The notes under the pieces were generated by a model. That model saw nothing but the letters and a program-made list of their open reading frames with translations, was not told the origin of the DNA and did no database searches. DNA of 64,000 nucleotides from Pseudoroseicyclus tamaricis (lineage in GTDB: Bacteria; Pseudomonadota; Alphaproteobacteria; Rhodobacterales; Rhodobacteraceae), in contig NZ_JAAFYS010000001.1 of NCBI RefSeq assembly GCF_012070395.1, forward strand, positions 1,218,001-1,282,000. Reading direction: 5' to 3'. A program made the translations under genes and the position numbers. Below are positions 8,991 to 17,359 of the stretch, one piece after another; the stretch's first letter is position 1; every line of letters begins with the position of its first letter.

Positions 8991-10394
8991 TCACTCCCCG
9001 TCCGCCTCGCCGATCCGCATGCCGCGCGCGGCGAGGAGGGCGAGGAGCGCGATGGCGGCCGTGCTCCCCCAGAGCCAGAGGACAGCGGGGGCGGGCGTGC
9101 CCGCCTGCACCTCGCCCACCAATTGCGTGGCCCCCGCCACCAGCCCGGCGAGCCCGGCGCCGAGGGCGCTCCCCGCCGTCTGGATCGACGGCATGAAGGA
9201 GGAGGTGCGCGAGCGCTCTCCAGCCGGCGTCGCCGCCATGATCGCCTGCATCGCGGGGCCCCAGCTCATCCCGAAGGCCATGCCCACCAGCACCTGCCCG
9301 GCGATGAGCAGCGGCAGCGTCCCGCTCGCCAGCGCCCCGGCGATGCAGAGCGCGCCTGCCACCTGCGCCGCTGGCGCGTGGCGGAGGATCGCCTCGAACA
9401 CGGCGCGGGAACGGAGCTGGCCGATGACGAAGGCGGTGCCGCTCCAGCTCAGCGCCAGCGTCACGATGATGAAGCCGACCAGTATGGGCGAGAGGCCCCA
9501 GATCTCCCGCAGCGCGAAGGCGAGGTAGACCTGGCTGGCCGCGTGCCCCACCGGCATCAGCAGGATCAGCCACGTGCCGCGCCCCACCGCGCCGCTGCGG
9601 AACGCCCCGCCCGGGAAGAAGGGCGCGGCGAGGCGCCCGTCGAGGCGGAAGGCGAGGGCGGCGAGGGCGAGGCCGAGGGGCAGGGCGAGCAGCGCCCCTC
9701 CGGGCAGGAGGGGCGAGAGGGCGATGGCCGCCGCACCTGCGAGGCAGAGGCCGGCGGGCAGGAGCGCCGCGAGCTTGCGGGCCGGGGCGCCGCGGCTGCC
9801 CTCCAGCACCGCCGCGGCGCAGAGGAGGAAGAGGACCGCCAGCGGCGCCGCCACGAGCATCGCCACCCGCCAGCCGGCCCCCTCTGTCGCCAGCCCGCCG
9901 AGGAGCGGGCCGAGCACCGCGGCCGTCGCCCAGACCACCGATTCCACCGCGAAGACACGGGGCAACAGGCTCTGGCGGAAGAGCTCCGGGATCAGGCCGT
10001 AGCAGAGCGCGACGATCAGCCCGTCCGACAGCCCTTGCAGCGCCCGCCCGGCGAGGAAGGGCGCGGGCGAGCCGGCGCCGGCCATCAGCCCCAGCCCGGC
10101 GAGGAAGGCGGCGCAGGCCCCGAGCCCCAGCACCCGCGCCCCGACCAGCGCCCGCAGCTGCGCCGACGTCAGCCCTCCCGCCACCACGGCGACGAAGTAG
10201 AGCGCGTAGAGGAGGGGGAGGCGTCGCAGACCGCCCAGATCCTCCAGCGCGATGGGCAGGGAGGCGGCGATGGCGAGGTCGTTGAAGGCATGCATCCCGA
10301 TCCCGGCGGAGATCAGCGCCAGCGCGCCACGGGAGCCGGGGGAGAGAAGGCGCGGCGGGGCGGGATCGACGGCGGGAAGAGGCGAGGCGGTCAT
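8991..10394 (-). CDS. MFS efflux transporter, probably under SoxR-type control
   Basis: The protein is 467 residues long with 12-14 hydrophobic segments of the major facilitator superfamily. Loops such as GRALQGLSDGLIVALCYGL and PELFRQSLLPRVFAVESVVW resemble drug-exporter (DHA-type) members. Twenty-seven bases before the ATG a promoter carries a SoxR-like box with 19-base spacing (10421-10451). SoxR regulons of non-enteric bacteria often contain MFS pumps for redox-active compounds, so export of such a compound is a reasonable inference. No recognisable Shine-Dalgarno sequence precedes the start. Confidence 0.8.
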   Translation of the reverse strand: MTASPLPAVDPAPPRLLSPGSRGALALISAGIGMHAFNDLAIAASLPIALEDLGGLRRLPLLYALYFVAVVAGGLTSAQLRALVGARVLGLGACAAFLAGLGLMAGAGSPAPFLAGRALQGLSDGLIVALCYGLIPELFRQSLLPRVFAVESVVWATAAVLGPLLGGLATEGAGWRVAMLVAAPLAVLFLLCAAAVLEGSRGAPARKLAALLPAGLCLAGAAAIALSPLLPGGALLALPLGLALAALAFRLDGRLAAPFFPGGAFRSGAVGRGTWLILLMPVGHAASQVYLAFALREIWGLSPILVGFIIVTLALSWSGTAFVIGQLRSRAVFEAILRHAPAAQVAGALCIAGALASGTLPLLIAGQVLVGMAFGMSWGPAMQAIMAATPAGERSRTSSFMPSIQTAGSALGAGLAGLVAGATQLVGEVQAGTPAPAVLWLWGSTAAIALLALLAARGMRIGEADGE

Positions 10395-10420
10395 GGGTGC
10401 ATCCGAATCAAGGAGAAGTC

Positions 10421-10451
10421 AGCCTGCGACCTCAAGCCCACTTGAGGTCAA
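10421..10451 (-). promoter_or_regulatory. SoxR-type box and MerR-family promoter of the MFS gene
   Basis: On the minus strand TTGACC (10446-10451) and CAGGCT (10421-10426) are exactly 19 bases apart, the spacing typical of MerR-family promoters. The spacer contains a perfect palindrome whose plus-strand form is CCTCAAGCCCACTTGAGG (10430-10447). The known SoxR box is CCTCAAG-TTAA-CTTGAGG, so both seven-base arms match and only the four central bases differ. The soxR gene itself is not in this window. Confidence 0.75.
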
Positions 10452-10541
10452 GCCTCTGCCTGATCTATACCCGCTACGCGCATCCTGTGCCCCGACCTTG
10501 TGCATTTGCCGAAAATGGAACTGTCCGTCCCTGCCGCGCGT

Positions 10542-10571
10542 TTGCTCAGTATCGTCAACAAGGGGTATACC
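10542..10571 (+). promoter_or_regulatory. Possible sigma-70 promoter of otsBA
   Basis: TTGCTC and TATACC are 18 bases apart, 20 bases before the otsB ATG. An alternative pair, TTGAGG at 10442 and TATACC at 10466, also with 18-base spacing, overlaps the SoxR-type box. I cannot decide between them. Confidence 0.35.
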
Positions 10572-10590
10572 ACGGGCGTAAGCAGCAGAC

Positions 10591-11358
10591 ATGACAGACC
10601 CAGCCTCAGCAACACGCCCCGCCTCCACCGATCCGATTCCGCTGCCGCCCTTGGGCGAAGCAGCGGTTTTTCTGGACTTCGACGGCACCCTCGTCGATCT
10701 GGCCGAAACGCCGGACGGGGTGCACGTCCCCTTCGACCTCTTCTCCATGCTCGAGCGCCTGCATCAGCGGACCGGCGGCGCCACGGCGCTCGTCTCCGGG
10801 CGCAAGGTCTCCGACATCGACCAGTTCCTGCCGGGCTTTCCCGGGCCGGTGATCGGCTCCCACGGGGCCGAGCGGCGGATCGACGGCGTCTTCCGGCAGC
10901 ACGAGGCCGTGGGCACCGACGAGTTGGCCGCCGTGAAGGCCGAGGCCCGCGACTGGGCGGAGCGGCAGGAGAATGTGCTGGTGGAGGACAAGCCTGTCTC
11001 CATCGTCCTGCACTTCCGGCAGGCGCCGGGGCTGCTTGAGCCCGCCGGCGCCGCGATGGCCGAGATCGTCTCCCGCCATGACGGCTACGAGCTGCACCAC
11101 GCCAAGATGGCGCTGGAGCTGCATCCCATGGGCGTCTCCAAGGGCGGCGCCGTGCAGGCGCTGATGGACGGGCCCTTCGCGGGCCGCACGCCCTTCGCCG
11201 CCGGCGATGACAAGACCGATGAGGCGATGATGGAGGTGGCGCTCGCGGCGGGCGGCACCGCCCTGAAGATCGGCACCGGCGACAGCGCCGCGCCGATGCG
11301 CCTCGAGACCCCCTCCGAACTCCGTGCCCTGCTCTCCGCCTGGCTCGAAAGGACCTGA
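10591..11358 (+). CDS. otsB: Trehalose-6-phosphate phosphatase
   Basis: The 255-residue HAD-type enzyme removes phosphate from trehalose-6-phosphate. The nucleophile motif FLDFDGTLVDLAETPD lies at about residues 27-42, SGRKVSDI near 70, GSHGAERR near 90 and the metal-binding AAGDDKTDEAMM near 207. It starts the otsBA operon; the stop is only four bases before the otsA ATG. The product trehalose is an osmoprotectant and general stress solute. Confidence 0.96.
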   Translation: MTDPASATRPASTDPIPLPPLGEAAVFLDFDGTLVDLAETPDGVHVPFDLFSMLERLHQRTGGATALVSGRKVSDIDQFLPGFPGPVIGSHGAERRIDGVFRQHEAVGTDELAAVKAEARDWAERQENVLVEDKPVSIVLHFRQAPGLLEPAGAAMAEIVSRHDGYELHHAKMALELHPMGVSKGGAVQALMDGPFAGRTPFAAGDDKTDEAMMEVALAAGGTALKIGTGDSAAPMRLETPSELRALLSAWLERT

Positions 11359-11362
11359 CGCC

Positions 11363-12766
11363 ATGACTGGCCGGCTGATCGTTGTCTCCAACCGCATTCC
11401 CATGGGCGACGTCCCCTCGGGGGGCCTCGTCGTCGCCATCCACGAGGCGCTGAGCGAGCGTGGGGGCCTTTGGATCGGCGCCCATCCCGATGTCGTGGAC
11501 GAGGCGACGGAGGAGTTCGCCGACCTGCCCTCGAACGGATACGAGAAGAAGGCCTTTCGCATCACGGAAGAGGATCACCAGACCCATTACCTCGGCTACG
11601 CCAACTCCGTGCTCTGGCCGCTCTGCCATCACCGGGCGGACCTGCTGGCGATGGAGCCGAGCTATTTTCCCGGCTACGTTGCGCTCAACGAGCGCGTGGC
11701 GCGTATGATCGCCCGCATTGCCGAGCCGGAGGACATGATCTGGGTGCAGGATTACCACTTCCTGCCGCTCGCCCAGGCGCTGCGGAAGGAAGGCGTCACC
11801 GGCCGGATCGGCCTCTTCCTGCACATCCCCTTCCCGCATGCCGGCGACCTCGACGCGCTGAGCGAGCGGGAGCTCTTCCTCGACTGGTTCGCCGCCTTCG
11901 ACATGGTCGGCCTGCAGACGCAGGCGGACGTGGCGCGCTGCCTCGAGACCTTCCGCTCCGCCGGCAAGGGCGAGATGATGCTCGACGGCCGACTGAAGGT
12001 GGGCAAGCGCAAGTTCGACGTCCTCTCCCTGCCGATCGGCATCGACGCGGAGCGCTTCGCCGAGATGGCGACGGAGCATGACGGACGGAGCCTGCTCAAC
12101 CTGTCGCCGCGCGAGGACATCATCATCGGTGTCGACCGGCTCGATTATTCCAAGGGCCTGCCCGGCCGCTTCCGCGGTTTCGGGCGCTTCCTCGACATGA
12201 GCGAGGAGGGGGACCGCCGGGTCTCGCTCCTCCAGATCGCGCCGCCGACGCGCGAGGATGTCGCCGCCTATGCCGAGATCCGCGACGAGCTGGAATCGCT
12301 TTCCGGCAAGATCAACGGTGCCCATACGGAGCTGGACTGGACGCCGATCCGCTACATCCACCGTCCCGTCCCGAGGGACACTCTGGCGGCGCTCTACCGC
12401 GTCTCGCGCATCGGCCTCGTGACGCCGCTGGCCGACGGCATGAACCTCGTCGCCAAGGAATACGTGGCCGCGCAGGACCCGGAGGACCCGGGCGTGCTCG
12501 TCCTCTCCCGCACCGCCGGCGCGGCTGAGCAGATGGAGGAGGCGCTGCTCATCAACCCCTATGACGCCGATGACATCGCTCGCGCCATCGCCCGCGGCCT
12601 CGCAATGCCGCTGGAGGAGCGGCGCGAGCGCCACAAGGCTCTGCTGGAAGGCGTCATGCGCGACAACGTCTCCGCCTGGTGCGAGGCCTGCCTCGGCTGG
12701 CTGGAGCGGCCCCGCCGCCCGACCCATGAGGACGCTCAGCAATCTCAAGCGCAAGAGACGACTTGA
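11363..12766 (+). CDS. otsA: Trehalose-6-phosphate synthase (UDP-forming)
   Basis: The 467-residue GT20 glycosyltransferase joins UDP-glucose and glucose-6-phosphate. Visible family motifs are RLIVVSNRIP at the N-terminus, VQDYHFLPLAQALR and GLFLHIPFPHAGD near residues 130-155, VDRLDYSKGLPGR near 255, and SRTAGAAEQM near 380. The ATG at 11363 is chosen over the in-frame ATG at 11324, which would overlap otsB by 35 bases. It forms an operon with otsB. Confidence 0.96.
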   Translation: MTGRLIVVSNRIPMGDVPSGGLVVAIHEALSERGGLWIGAHPDVVDEATEEFADLPSNGYEKKAFRITEEDHQTHYLGYANSVLWPLCHHRADLLAMEPSYFPGYVALNERVARMIARIAEPEDMIWVQDYHFLPLAQALRKEGVTGRIGLFLHIPFPHAGDLDALSERELFLDWFAAFDMVGLQTQADVARCLETFRSAGKGEMMLDGRLKVGKRKFDVLSLPIGIDAERFAEMATEHDGRSLLNLSPREDIIIGVDRLDYSKGLPGRFRGFGRFLDMSEEGDRRVSLLQIAPPTREDVAAYAEIRDELESLSGKINGAHTELDWTPIRYIHRPVPRDTLAALYRVSRIGLVTPLADGMNLVAKEYVAAQDPEDPGVLVLSRTAGAAEQMEEALLINPYDADDIARAIARGLAMPLEERRERHKALLEGVMRDNVSAWCEACLGWLERPRRPTHEDAQQSQAQETT

Positions 12767-12801
12767 ACCCCGCCGCGGAGGGCGTTATCTCCCCGGCCCA
12801 C

Positions 12802-12876
12802 GGGTGATTAGCTCAGTGGTAGAGCGCTTCGTTCACATCGAAGATGTCGGGAGTTCAAATCTCTCATCACCCACCA
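12802..12876 (+). tRNA. tRNA-Val (anticodon CAC)
   Basis: A 75-base cloverleaf with acceptor stem GGGTGAT/ATCACCC, D-stem GCTC/GAGC, anticodon stem CTTCG/CGAAG with loop TTCACAT, and T-arm GGGAG-TTCAAAT-CTCTC. The CCA end is encoded. The anticodon CAC reads GUG. Confidence 0.97.
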
Positions 12877-13031
12877 CGCCCCTCGCTCTGACTGCTCCGG
12901 CGCCCCTCGCGCCGATGTACAGGCGGGCAGGCGCGCCTCGCTCCATGACGATCGACGCCGATTCCGGCCCCTGATGCCCGAGCGACCGGCGCCTTGATGG
13001 CCGGCCCCTCCCTTTCCGAGAGGATCCCCTG

Positions 13032-13838
13032 ATGCGCCTGTCCATCGGCTGCCGGCTGACCTACCAGCTCGCGCAGCCCACCCCCATGATCGCCATGCTC
13101 AGCGTGCACTACTCGCGTGCCGCCGATCTGGAGCGTCCCGACCACCTGATCACCACCCCCTCGGTGCCGATGCACGCTTACCGCGACATCTTCGGCAACT
13201 GGTGCAACCGCTTCGTCGCCCCCGCCGGCGAGCTGGTGCTGAGCACCGACGCCGTCATCCGCGACGCCGGCCGGACCGACCCCTACGCGCCGGGCGCCCC
13301 GCAGCTGGCGGTGGAGGCGCTGCCCGACGAGGTGCTCGGCTTCCTCCTCGGCAGCCGCTACTGCGACACCGACGTGCTGTCGGACGAGGCGTGGCAGCGC
13401 TTCGGGCAGACGGAGCCGGGCTGGGCGCGGGTGCAGGCGATCTGCGACTTCGTCCACAACCACATCCGCTTCGGCTACGAGCACGCCCGCTCCACCCGCA
13501 CCGCCTCCGAGGGGCTGGCGGAGGGGCAGGGAGTGTGCCGCGACTACACCCACCTCGCCATCGCCTTCTGCCGCTGCATGAACATCCCGGCCCGCTACTG
13601 CACCGGCTACCTCGGCGATGTCGGCGTGCCGCTGCCCCATGCGCCCGGCGACTTCGCCGCGTGGATGGAGGTCTACCTAGGCGGCGACTGGTGGGTCTTC
13701 GATCCACGCAACAACGTCCCCCGCCAGAGCCGTGTGCTCATCGCCCGCGGCCGCGACGCCGCCGACGTGCCGCTCACCCACAGCTTCGGATCGGCGGACC
13801 TGCAGGGCTTCGAGGTCTGGACGGACGAGCTGCGCTGA
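13032..13838 (+). CDS. Transglutaminase-like cysteine protease family protein
   Basis: The 268-residue protein has a transglutaminase-like core at about residues 140-230. The nucleophile segment GQGVCRDYTHLAIAFCR and the acidic VFDPRNN are present. At the usual histidine position the protein reads DFAAWMEVYL, so the histidine of a classical Cys-His-Asp triad appears replaced by alanine. It may bind or modify peptides or proteins. It lies between two tRNA-Val genes, upstream of the histidine phosphatase. The substrate is unknown. Confidence 0.82.
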   Translation: MRLSIGCRLTYQLAQPTPMIAMLSVHYSRAADLERPDHLITTPSVPMHAYRDIFGNWCNRFVAPAGELVLSTDAVIRDAGRTDPYAPGAPQLAVEALPDEVLGFLLGSRYCDTDVLSDEAWQRFGQTEPGWARVQAICDFVHNHIRFGYEHARSTRTASEGLAEGQGVCRDYTHLAIAFCRCMNIPARYCTGYLGDVGVPLPHAPGDFAAWMEVYLGGDWWVFDPRNNVPRQSRVLIARGRDAADVPLTHSFGSADLQGFEVWTDELR

Positions 13839-13892
13839 AGCAGGCCCGCCGGGCTGGCGGCCCGGGCTGGCGGTGCGGCGCGGGGTGGACTA

Positions 13893-13927
13893 GGCACGGG
13901 CCGACGCGGCCGCTTAGGGCCCGTGCC
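13893..13927. other. Stem-loop ahead of the histidine phosphatase gene
   Basis: GGCACGGGCC and GGCCCGTGCC form a perfect ten-base-pair stem with a 15-base loop, ending 19 bases before the ATG at 13947. No T-run follows. It could be a terminator for the transglutaminase gene or a leader structure. Confidence 0.45.
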
Positions 13928-13946
13928 AGCCTAGGAGAGTGCCCCG

Positions 13947-14534
13947 ATGGACCTGCCGGATCTCTACGTCATCCGCCACGGCGAGACCGAGTGGAATGCC
14001 GAGGGCCGCTGGCAGGGCGCCTTCGATTCGCCCCTCACCGCGAAGGGGGAGGCGCAGGCCCGCGCCCTTGGCCGCCTTCTCGCCTCCCGCGGCGTCGCTC
14101 AGAGCCACGCCCTATGGTGCAGCCCGCAGGGCCGCGCGCGACGCACGGCGGAGATCATCGCCGAGGTCGCCGGCTGGCCCACGCCCCCCCGCGAAGACGC
14201 GCGCCTGCGCGAGATCGACGTCGGCCGCTGGACGGGCTGCACCCGCGAGGACATCCTCGGCGAAGAGCCCGACGCGGAGGATATGCACTTCCTCGACCTC
14301 TACGCCCGCGCCCCCGGCGGCGAGGGCTTCGACGCCCTCTGGCGGCGCGCCACGGCGGTTCTGGAGGGGCTGGCGGGGCCGGCGGTTCTCGTCACGCACG
14401 GCATCACCAGCCGCGTCCTGCGCACCGCGGCGATGGGCTACGAGGAAGACCGGCTCTCCGAGCTGCCGGGAGGGCAGGGCGTCGCCCATTTCCTCTCCTC
14501 CGGCGCCCACGAGGAGCTGCGCCCGGCGGACTGA
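13947..14534 (+). CDS. Histidine phosphatase family protein (phosphoglycerate mutase-like)
   Basis: The 195-residue protein carries the phosphohistidine motif VIRHGETEWN at residues 8-17 and the second histidine in LVTHGITSRVL near 150. Members include cofactor-dependent phosphoglycerate mutases, alpha-ribazole phosphatases and broad-specificity phosphatases, and the sequence does not separate these. There is no cobalamin gene nearby. GGAGAG lies ahead of the ATG. Confidence 0.88.
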   Translation: MDLPDLYVIRHGETEWNAEGRWQGAFDSPLTAKGEAQARALGRLLASRGVAQSHALWCSPQGRARRTAEIIAEVAGWPTPPREDARLREIDVGRWTGCTREDILGEEPDAEDMHFLDLYARAPGGEGFDALWRRATAVLEGLAGPAVLVTHGITSRVLRTAAMGYEEDRLSELPGGQGVAHFLSSGAHEELRPAD

Positions 14535-14586
14535 GCCGCGCCACCGCTTGCCTCCGCCTACCCCCGCTTGGTAGAGGGCCGGCGAA

Positions 14587-14662
14587 GGGTGATTAGCTCA
14601 GTTGGTAGAGCGCCTCGTTTACACCGAGGATGTCGGGAGTTCGAGCCTCTCATCACCCACCA
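14587..14662 (+). tRNA. tRNA-Val (anticodon TAC)
   Basis: A 76-base cloverleaf with acceptor stem GGGTGAT/ATCACCC, anticodon stem CCTCG/CGAGG with loop TTTACAC, and encoded CCA. It differs from the CAC tRNA at 12802 at only a handful of positions, mainly in the anticodon arm and T-loop. The anticodon UAC reads GUA and other valine codons. Confidence 0.97.
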
Positions 14663-14707
14663 CTCCCCCTCGCACAGGCTCCTCCGCCGCGCTCAGGCCG
14701 GCGCGCC

Positions 14708-14998
14708 CTATCTGGCGGTCGCGAGGTAGTCGGCGGAGACGTAGCCGGTGACGTTGGGGCCGGAGACGGGGGTGACGCGGCACCACAGCTGGCCAACCTC
14801 GGTGATGCAGTCGCGGCGGATCACCTGCGTGCCCTCCGGTATGCCGAGGATCACCGCGTAGCCGAGGCCCGGTCCGGCGCGCATGTTCAGCAGCTCCTCC
14901 TCGCCGGTATTCATGACCACCGCCCGCTGGGCGGGCGGGGCGGCGCAGGCGGCGACCGACAGAAGGATCATCAGCAGCGAAGCGGTGCGGTGGCGCAT
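14708..14998 (-). CDS. Small SH3b-domain lipoprotein
   Basis: The 96-residue protein begins with a lipoprotein signal (MRHRTASLLMILLSVAACA; lipobox VAAC). A bacterial SH3 (SH3b) domain follows at about residues 35-94, with the typical NMRAGPGLGYAVI start and GYVSADYL end. Such domains usually bind peptidoglycan. The ATG at 14998 is chosen because AGGGA precedes it at a suitable distance; the in-frame ATG at 15013 has no such site. It lies between tRNA-Val and tRNA-Asp on the opposite strand. Confidence 0.8.
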   Translation of the reverse strand: MRHRTASLLMILLSVAACAAPPAQRAVVMNTGEEELLNMRAGPGLGYAVILGIPEGTQVIRRDCITEVGQLWCRVTPVSGPNVTGYVSADYLATAR

Positions 14999-15164
14999 GG
15001 TCCCATCCCTCATCTGGCGCGGTCTCTTGCCCGTGAAGACCATATTCGGGCGCCGCTGGGCAAGGCCTGCAAGAGGGGCGCGGAAGGCCCGGTGCGGGTG
15101 GGCGAGAAAGGTGAAGATTGTCGCTTGACGCCCCCCGCCGCTCCCCATAGAAGGCCCCCCACGC

Positions 15165-15241
15165 GCGGTTGTAGCTCAGTTGGTTAGAGTACCGGCCTGT
15201 CACGCCGGGGGTCGCGGGTTCGAGCCCCGTCAACCGCGCCA
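15165..15241 (+). tRNA. tRNA-Asp (anticodon GTC)
   Basis: A 77-base cloverleaf with acceptor stem GCGGTTG/CAACCGC, anticodon stem CCGGC/GCCGG with loop CTGTCAC, T-arm GCGGG-TTCGAGC-CCCGT, discriminator G and encoded CCA. The anticodon GUC is a substrate for queuosine modification, made by enzymes encoded in this window (tgt, queA). Confidence 0.97.
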
Positions 15242-15414
15242 TTCCCCTTCTTTCCTTGCTCGCGGGCAGCCTCACCAGGCTGCCTTCGCAGCGGCTTCGG
15301 CCGCTGTTGGCGTGGCCGTTTCGACGCCTGATCGATCTGTGAGAGCGGATGTGCGGAGGGCCCTCCGCGGCGCGCCTTCACCTCGCTTGAAACGAGACCC
15401 CGCGCCCCGCGCGC

Positions 15415-15837
15415 CTATCCCAACAGGGACAGCACGAACCCGATCACGATGCCGGCGATGCCGCTGTAGCCGATGATCCGCAGCGCCGAGGAGCGCAGCT
15501 GGCGGAACTGGTCGGCCGTGAAGAGGCAGAGGACGGCGAGCAGGAGGAGGGAGAGGAGGACCGGCGGCGCGTAATGGGCGAACATGTGCAGGCTGCCATG
15601 CGTGCCTTCGGCCAGGTGCGCGCTGATATCCTCGATGTTCTGCACCGCGAAGACCGACAGGTACGAGGTGATGAAGCTCACCGGCACCAGGACGACGCTC
15701 CCGGGACTGACCCCCTTCTTCGCCGGTAGCGGCGCCGGCTCCAGCAGCAGGCGCTCGGCCTCGTGCAGGCCGAAGGCCGGGTCGTCCGGTCTCAGCGGCG
15801 TGTCGAGGGGGAGCAAGGGGGAATCCGGCGGGGGCAT
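15415..15837 (-). CDS. Small membrane protein of unknown function
   Basis: The likely product is 140 residues, with a proline-rich polar N-terminus, one hydrophobic segment near residues 50-65 (GSVVLVPVSFITSYLSVF) and two C-terminal ones (VLLSLLLLAVLCLF and IIGYSGIAGIVIGFVLSLL). I do not recognise a family. The start is uncertain: 15837 is the first ATG after a low-complexity, frame-shadow-like stretch and has no good ribosome-binding site. It lies downstream of the M20 peptidase on the same strand. Confidence 0.6.
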   Translation of the reverse strand: MPPPDSPLLPLDTPLRPDDPAFGLHEAERLLLEPAPLPAKKGVSPGSVVLVPVSFITSYLSVFAVQNIEDISAHLAEGTHGSLHMFAHYAPPVLLSLLLLAVLCLFTADQFRQLRSSALRIIGYSGIAGIVIGFVLSLLG

Positions 15838-15979
15838 GACCCCGGAGGTAAGGCCGCATTTGGGCCAGAAACGGGCGCGACATGGCTCGAACCTTGGCGT
15901 TTCCGCCGCCATTGGCCATGAGCGCGCCCCAGGTCTTACGGGCGCGTTAACCTTGCGACACGCGCACGCCTCGGGCCCC

Positions 15980-17359
15980 TCAGGCGCCCTTCGACACCCG
16001 CTCCAGCACCCGCGCCCAGGAGCGCATGCCGCGGTGGAAGCTGGAGAGATCGTACTTCTCATTCGGGCTGTGAATGAGGTCATCATCCTTGCCGAAGCCG
16101 ATCAGCATCGAATCCATGCCGAGGATGCTCTTGAAGTAGCCCGCCACCGGGATCGAGCCGCCGGCGCCGATGAAGGCGGCCTCCTTCGGCCATTCGTCGG
16201 AGAGCGCCTGCCGCGCCTGCTCGAAGGCCGGGTTGTCGGTGGACATGACGGAGGCGGGGGACGCGCCGTGATCGTGGAAGTCGACCTCGCAGTCGGCGGG
16301 CAGCATGTCCGTCACCATCTGCTGGAAGCTCTCGCGGATGGCGATGGGGTCCTGCGTGCCGACGAGGCGGAAAGAGACCTTGGCGGAGGCCTTCGACGGC
16401 AGCACGGTCTTGAAGCCGTCGCCCTCGTAGCCGCCGGAGATGCCGTTGATCTCGCAGGTCGGGCGCGACCAGAGCATCTCCAGCACCGAGCGCCCCGATT
16501 CGCCGGCGGGTTCGGAGAGGCCGACTGCGCCGAGGAAGGCATCGTCGTCGAAGCCGAGGCCCTCCCACTGCTCGGAGATCTGCGCATCGATCTCCGGCAC
16601 GCCGTCATAGAAGCCGGGCACGGTGACGCGGCCGGTCTCGTCATGCAGGCTGGCGAGGACGCGGGCGAGGACGCGGATGGGGTTCATAGCGGCGCCGCCG
16701 TAGCTGCCGGAATGCAGGTCGCGGTCCGGGCCGGTGATCGTGATCTCCTGCCCGAGGAGGCCGCGCAGCATGGTGGTGACGGCCGGCGTCTCCGGATCGA
16801 AGAGGCCGGTGTCGCAGATCAGCGCGAGGTCGCAGGTCAGCTCCTCGGCATTCTCCTTCATGAAGGGCACGAGGGAGGGGGAGCCGGATTCCTCCTCGCC
16901 CTCGAGGAAGATCGTGATGCGGCAGGGCAGGGCGCCGTTCACCGCCACCCAGGCCCGGCAGGCCTCGATGAAGGTCATCAGCTGGCCCTTGTCATCCGCC
17001 GCGCCGCGCCCGCGGATCACCTTGCCCTCGGGCCGCTCCTCGATGATCGGCTCGAAGGGGGGCTGATCCCAGAGGTTCAAGGGATCGACCGGCTGCACGT
17101 CGTAATGGCCGTAGAAGAGCAGGTGCGGGCCGCCCTCGCCGCCATGGGCGACGACCATGGGATGGCCGGGCGTCGGACGGGCGGTCGCCTCGAAGCCGAT
17201 GGAGGCGAGATCGGCGACGAGGGCGTCGGCCGTCTTCGCGCAATCTTCCTTGTAGGCCGGGTCGGTGGAGATGGAGGGCAGGCGCAGCAGGGCCATCAGC
17301 CGCTCCAGCGCATCGTCGAGATCGGAATCGAGTTTGTCGAGGACGGCGTCGAGGCTCAT
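15980..17359 (-). CDS. M20-family dipeptidase (metallopeptidase)
   Basis: The 459-residue protein resembles M20/M25/M40 peptidases such as CNDP-like dipeptidases. The first metal ligand is in FYGHYDVQP (His about 85), the bridging aspartate in GRGAADDKGQ, and the catalytic and ligand glutamates in EGEEESGS (about 153-160). The later ligand histidine could be in DLIHSPNEKYDL. The dimerisation domain lies between. It probably cleaves dipeptides or removes acyl groups in the cytosol. The gene is divergent from hemA. Confidence 0.92.
   Translation of the reverse strand: MSLDAVLDKLDSDLDDALERLMALLRLPSISTDPAYKEDCAKTADALVADLASIGFEATARPTPGHPMVVAHGGEGGPHLLFYGHYDVQPVDPLNLWDQPPFEPIIEERPEGKVIRGRGAADDKGQLMTFIEACRAWVAVNGALPCRITIFLEGEEESGSPSLVPFMKENAEELTCDLALICDTGLFDPETPAVTTMLRGLLGQEITITGPDRDLHSGSYGGAAMNPIRVLARVLASLHDETGRVTVPGFYDGVPEIDAQISEQWEGLGFDDDAFLGAVGLSEPAGESGRSVLEMLWSRPTCEINGISGGYEGDGFKTVLPSKASAKVSFRLVGTQDPIAIRESFQQMVTDMLPADCEVDFHDHGASPASVMSTDNPAFEQARQALSDEWPKEAAFIGAGGSIPVAGYFKSILGMDSMLIGFGKDDDLIHSPNEKYDLSSFHRGMRSWARVLERVSKGA

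Noticed and set aside
10441-10452. CTTGAGGTCAAG as an FNR-like half palindrome
   Set aside because: Spacing does not fit TTGAT-N4-ATCAA; it is better explained as the right arm of the SoxR-type box.
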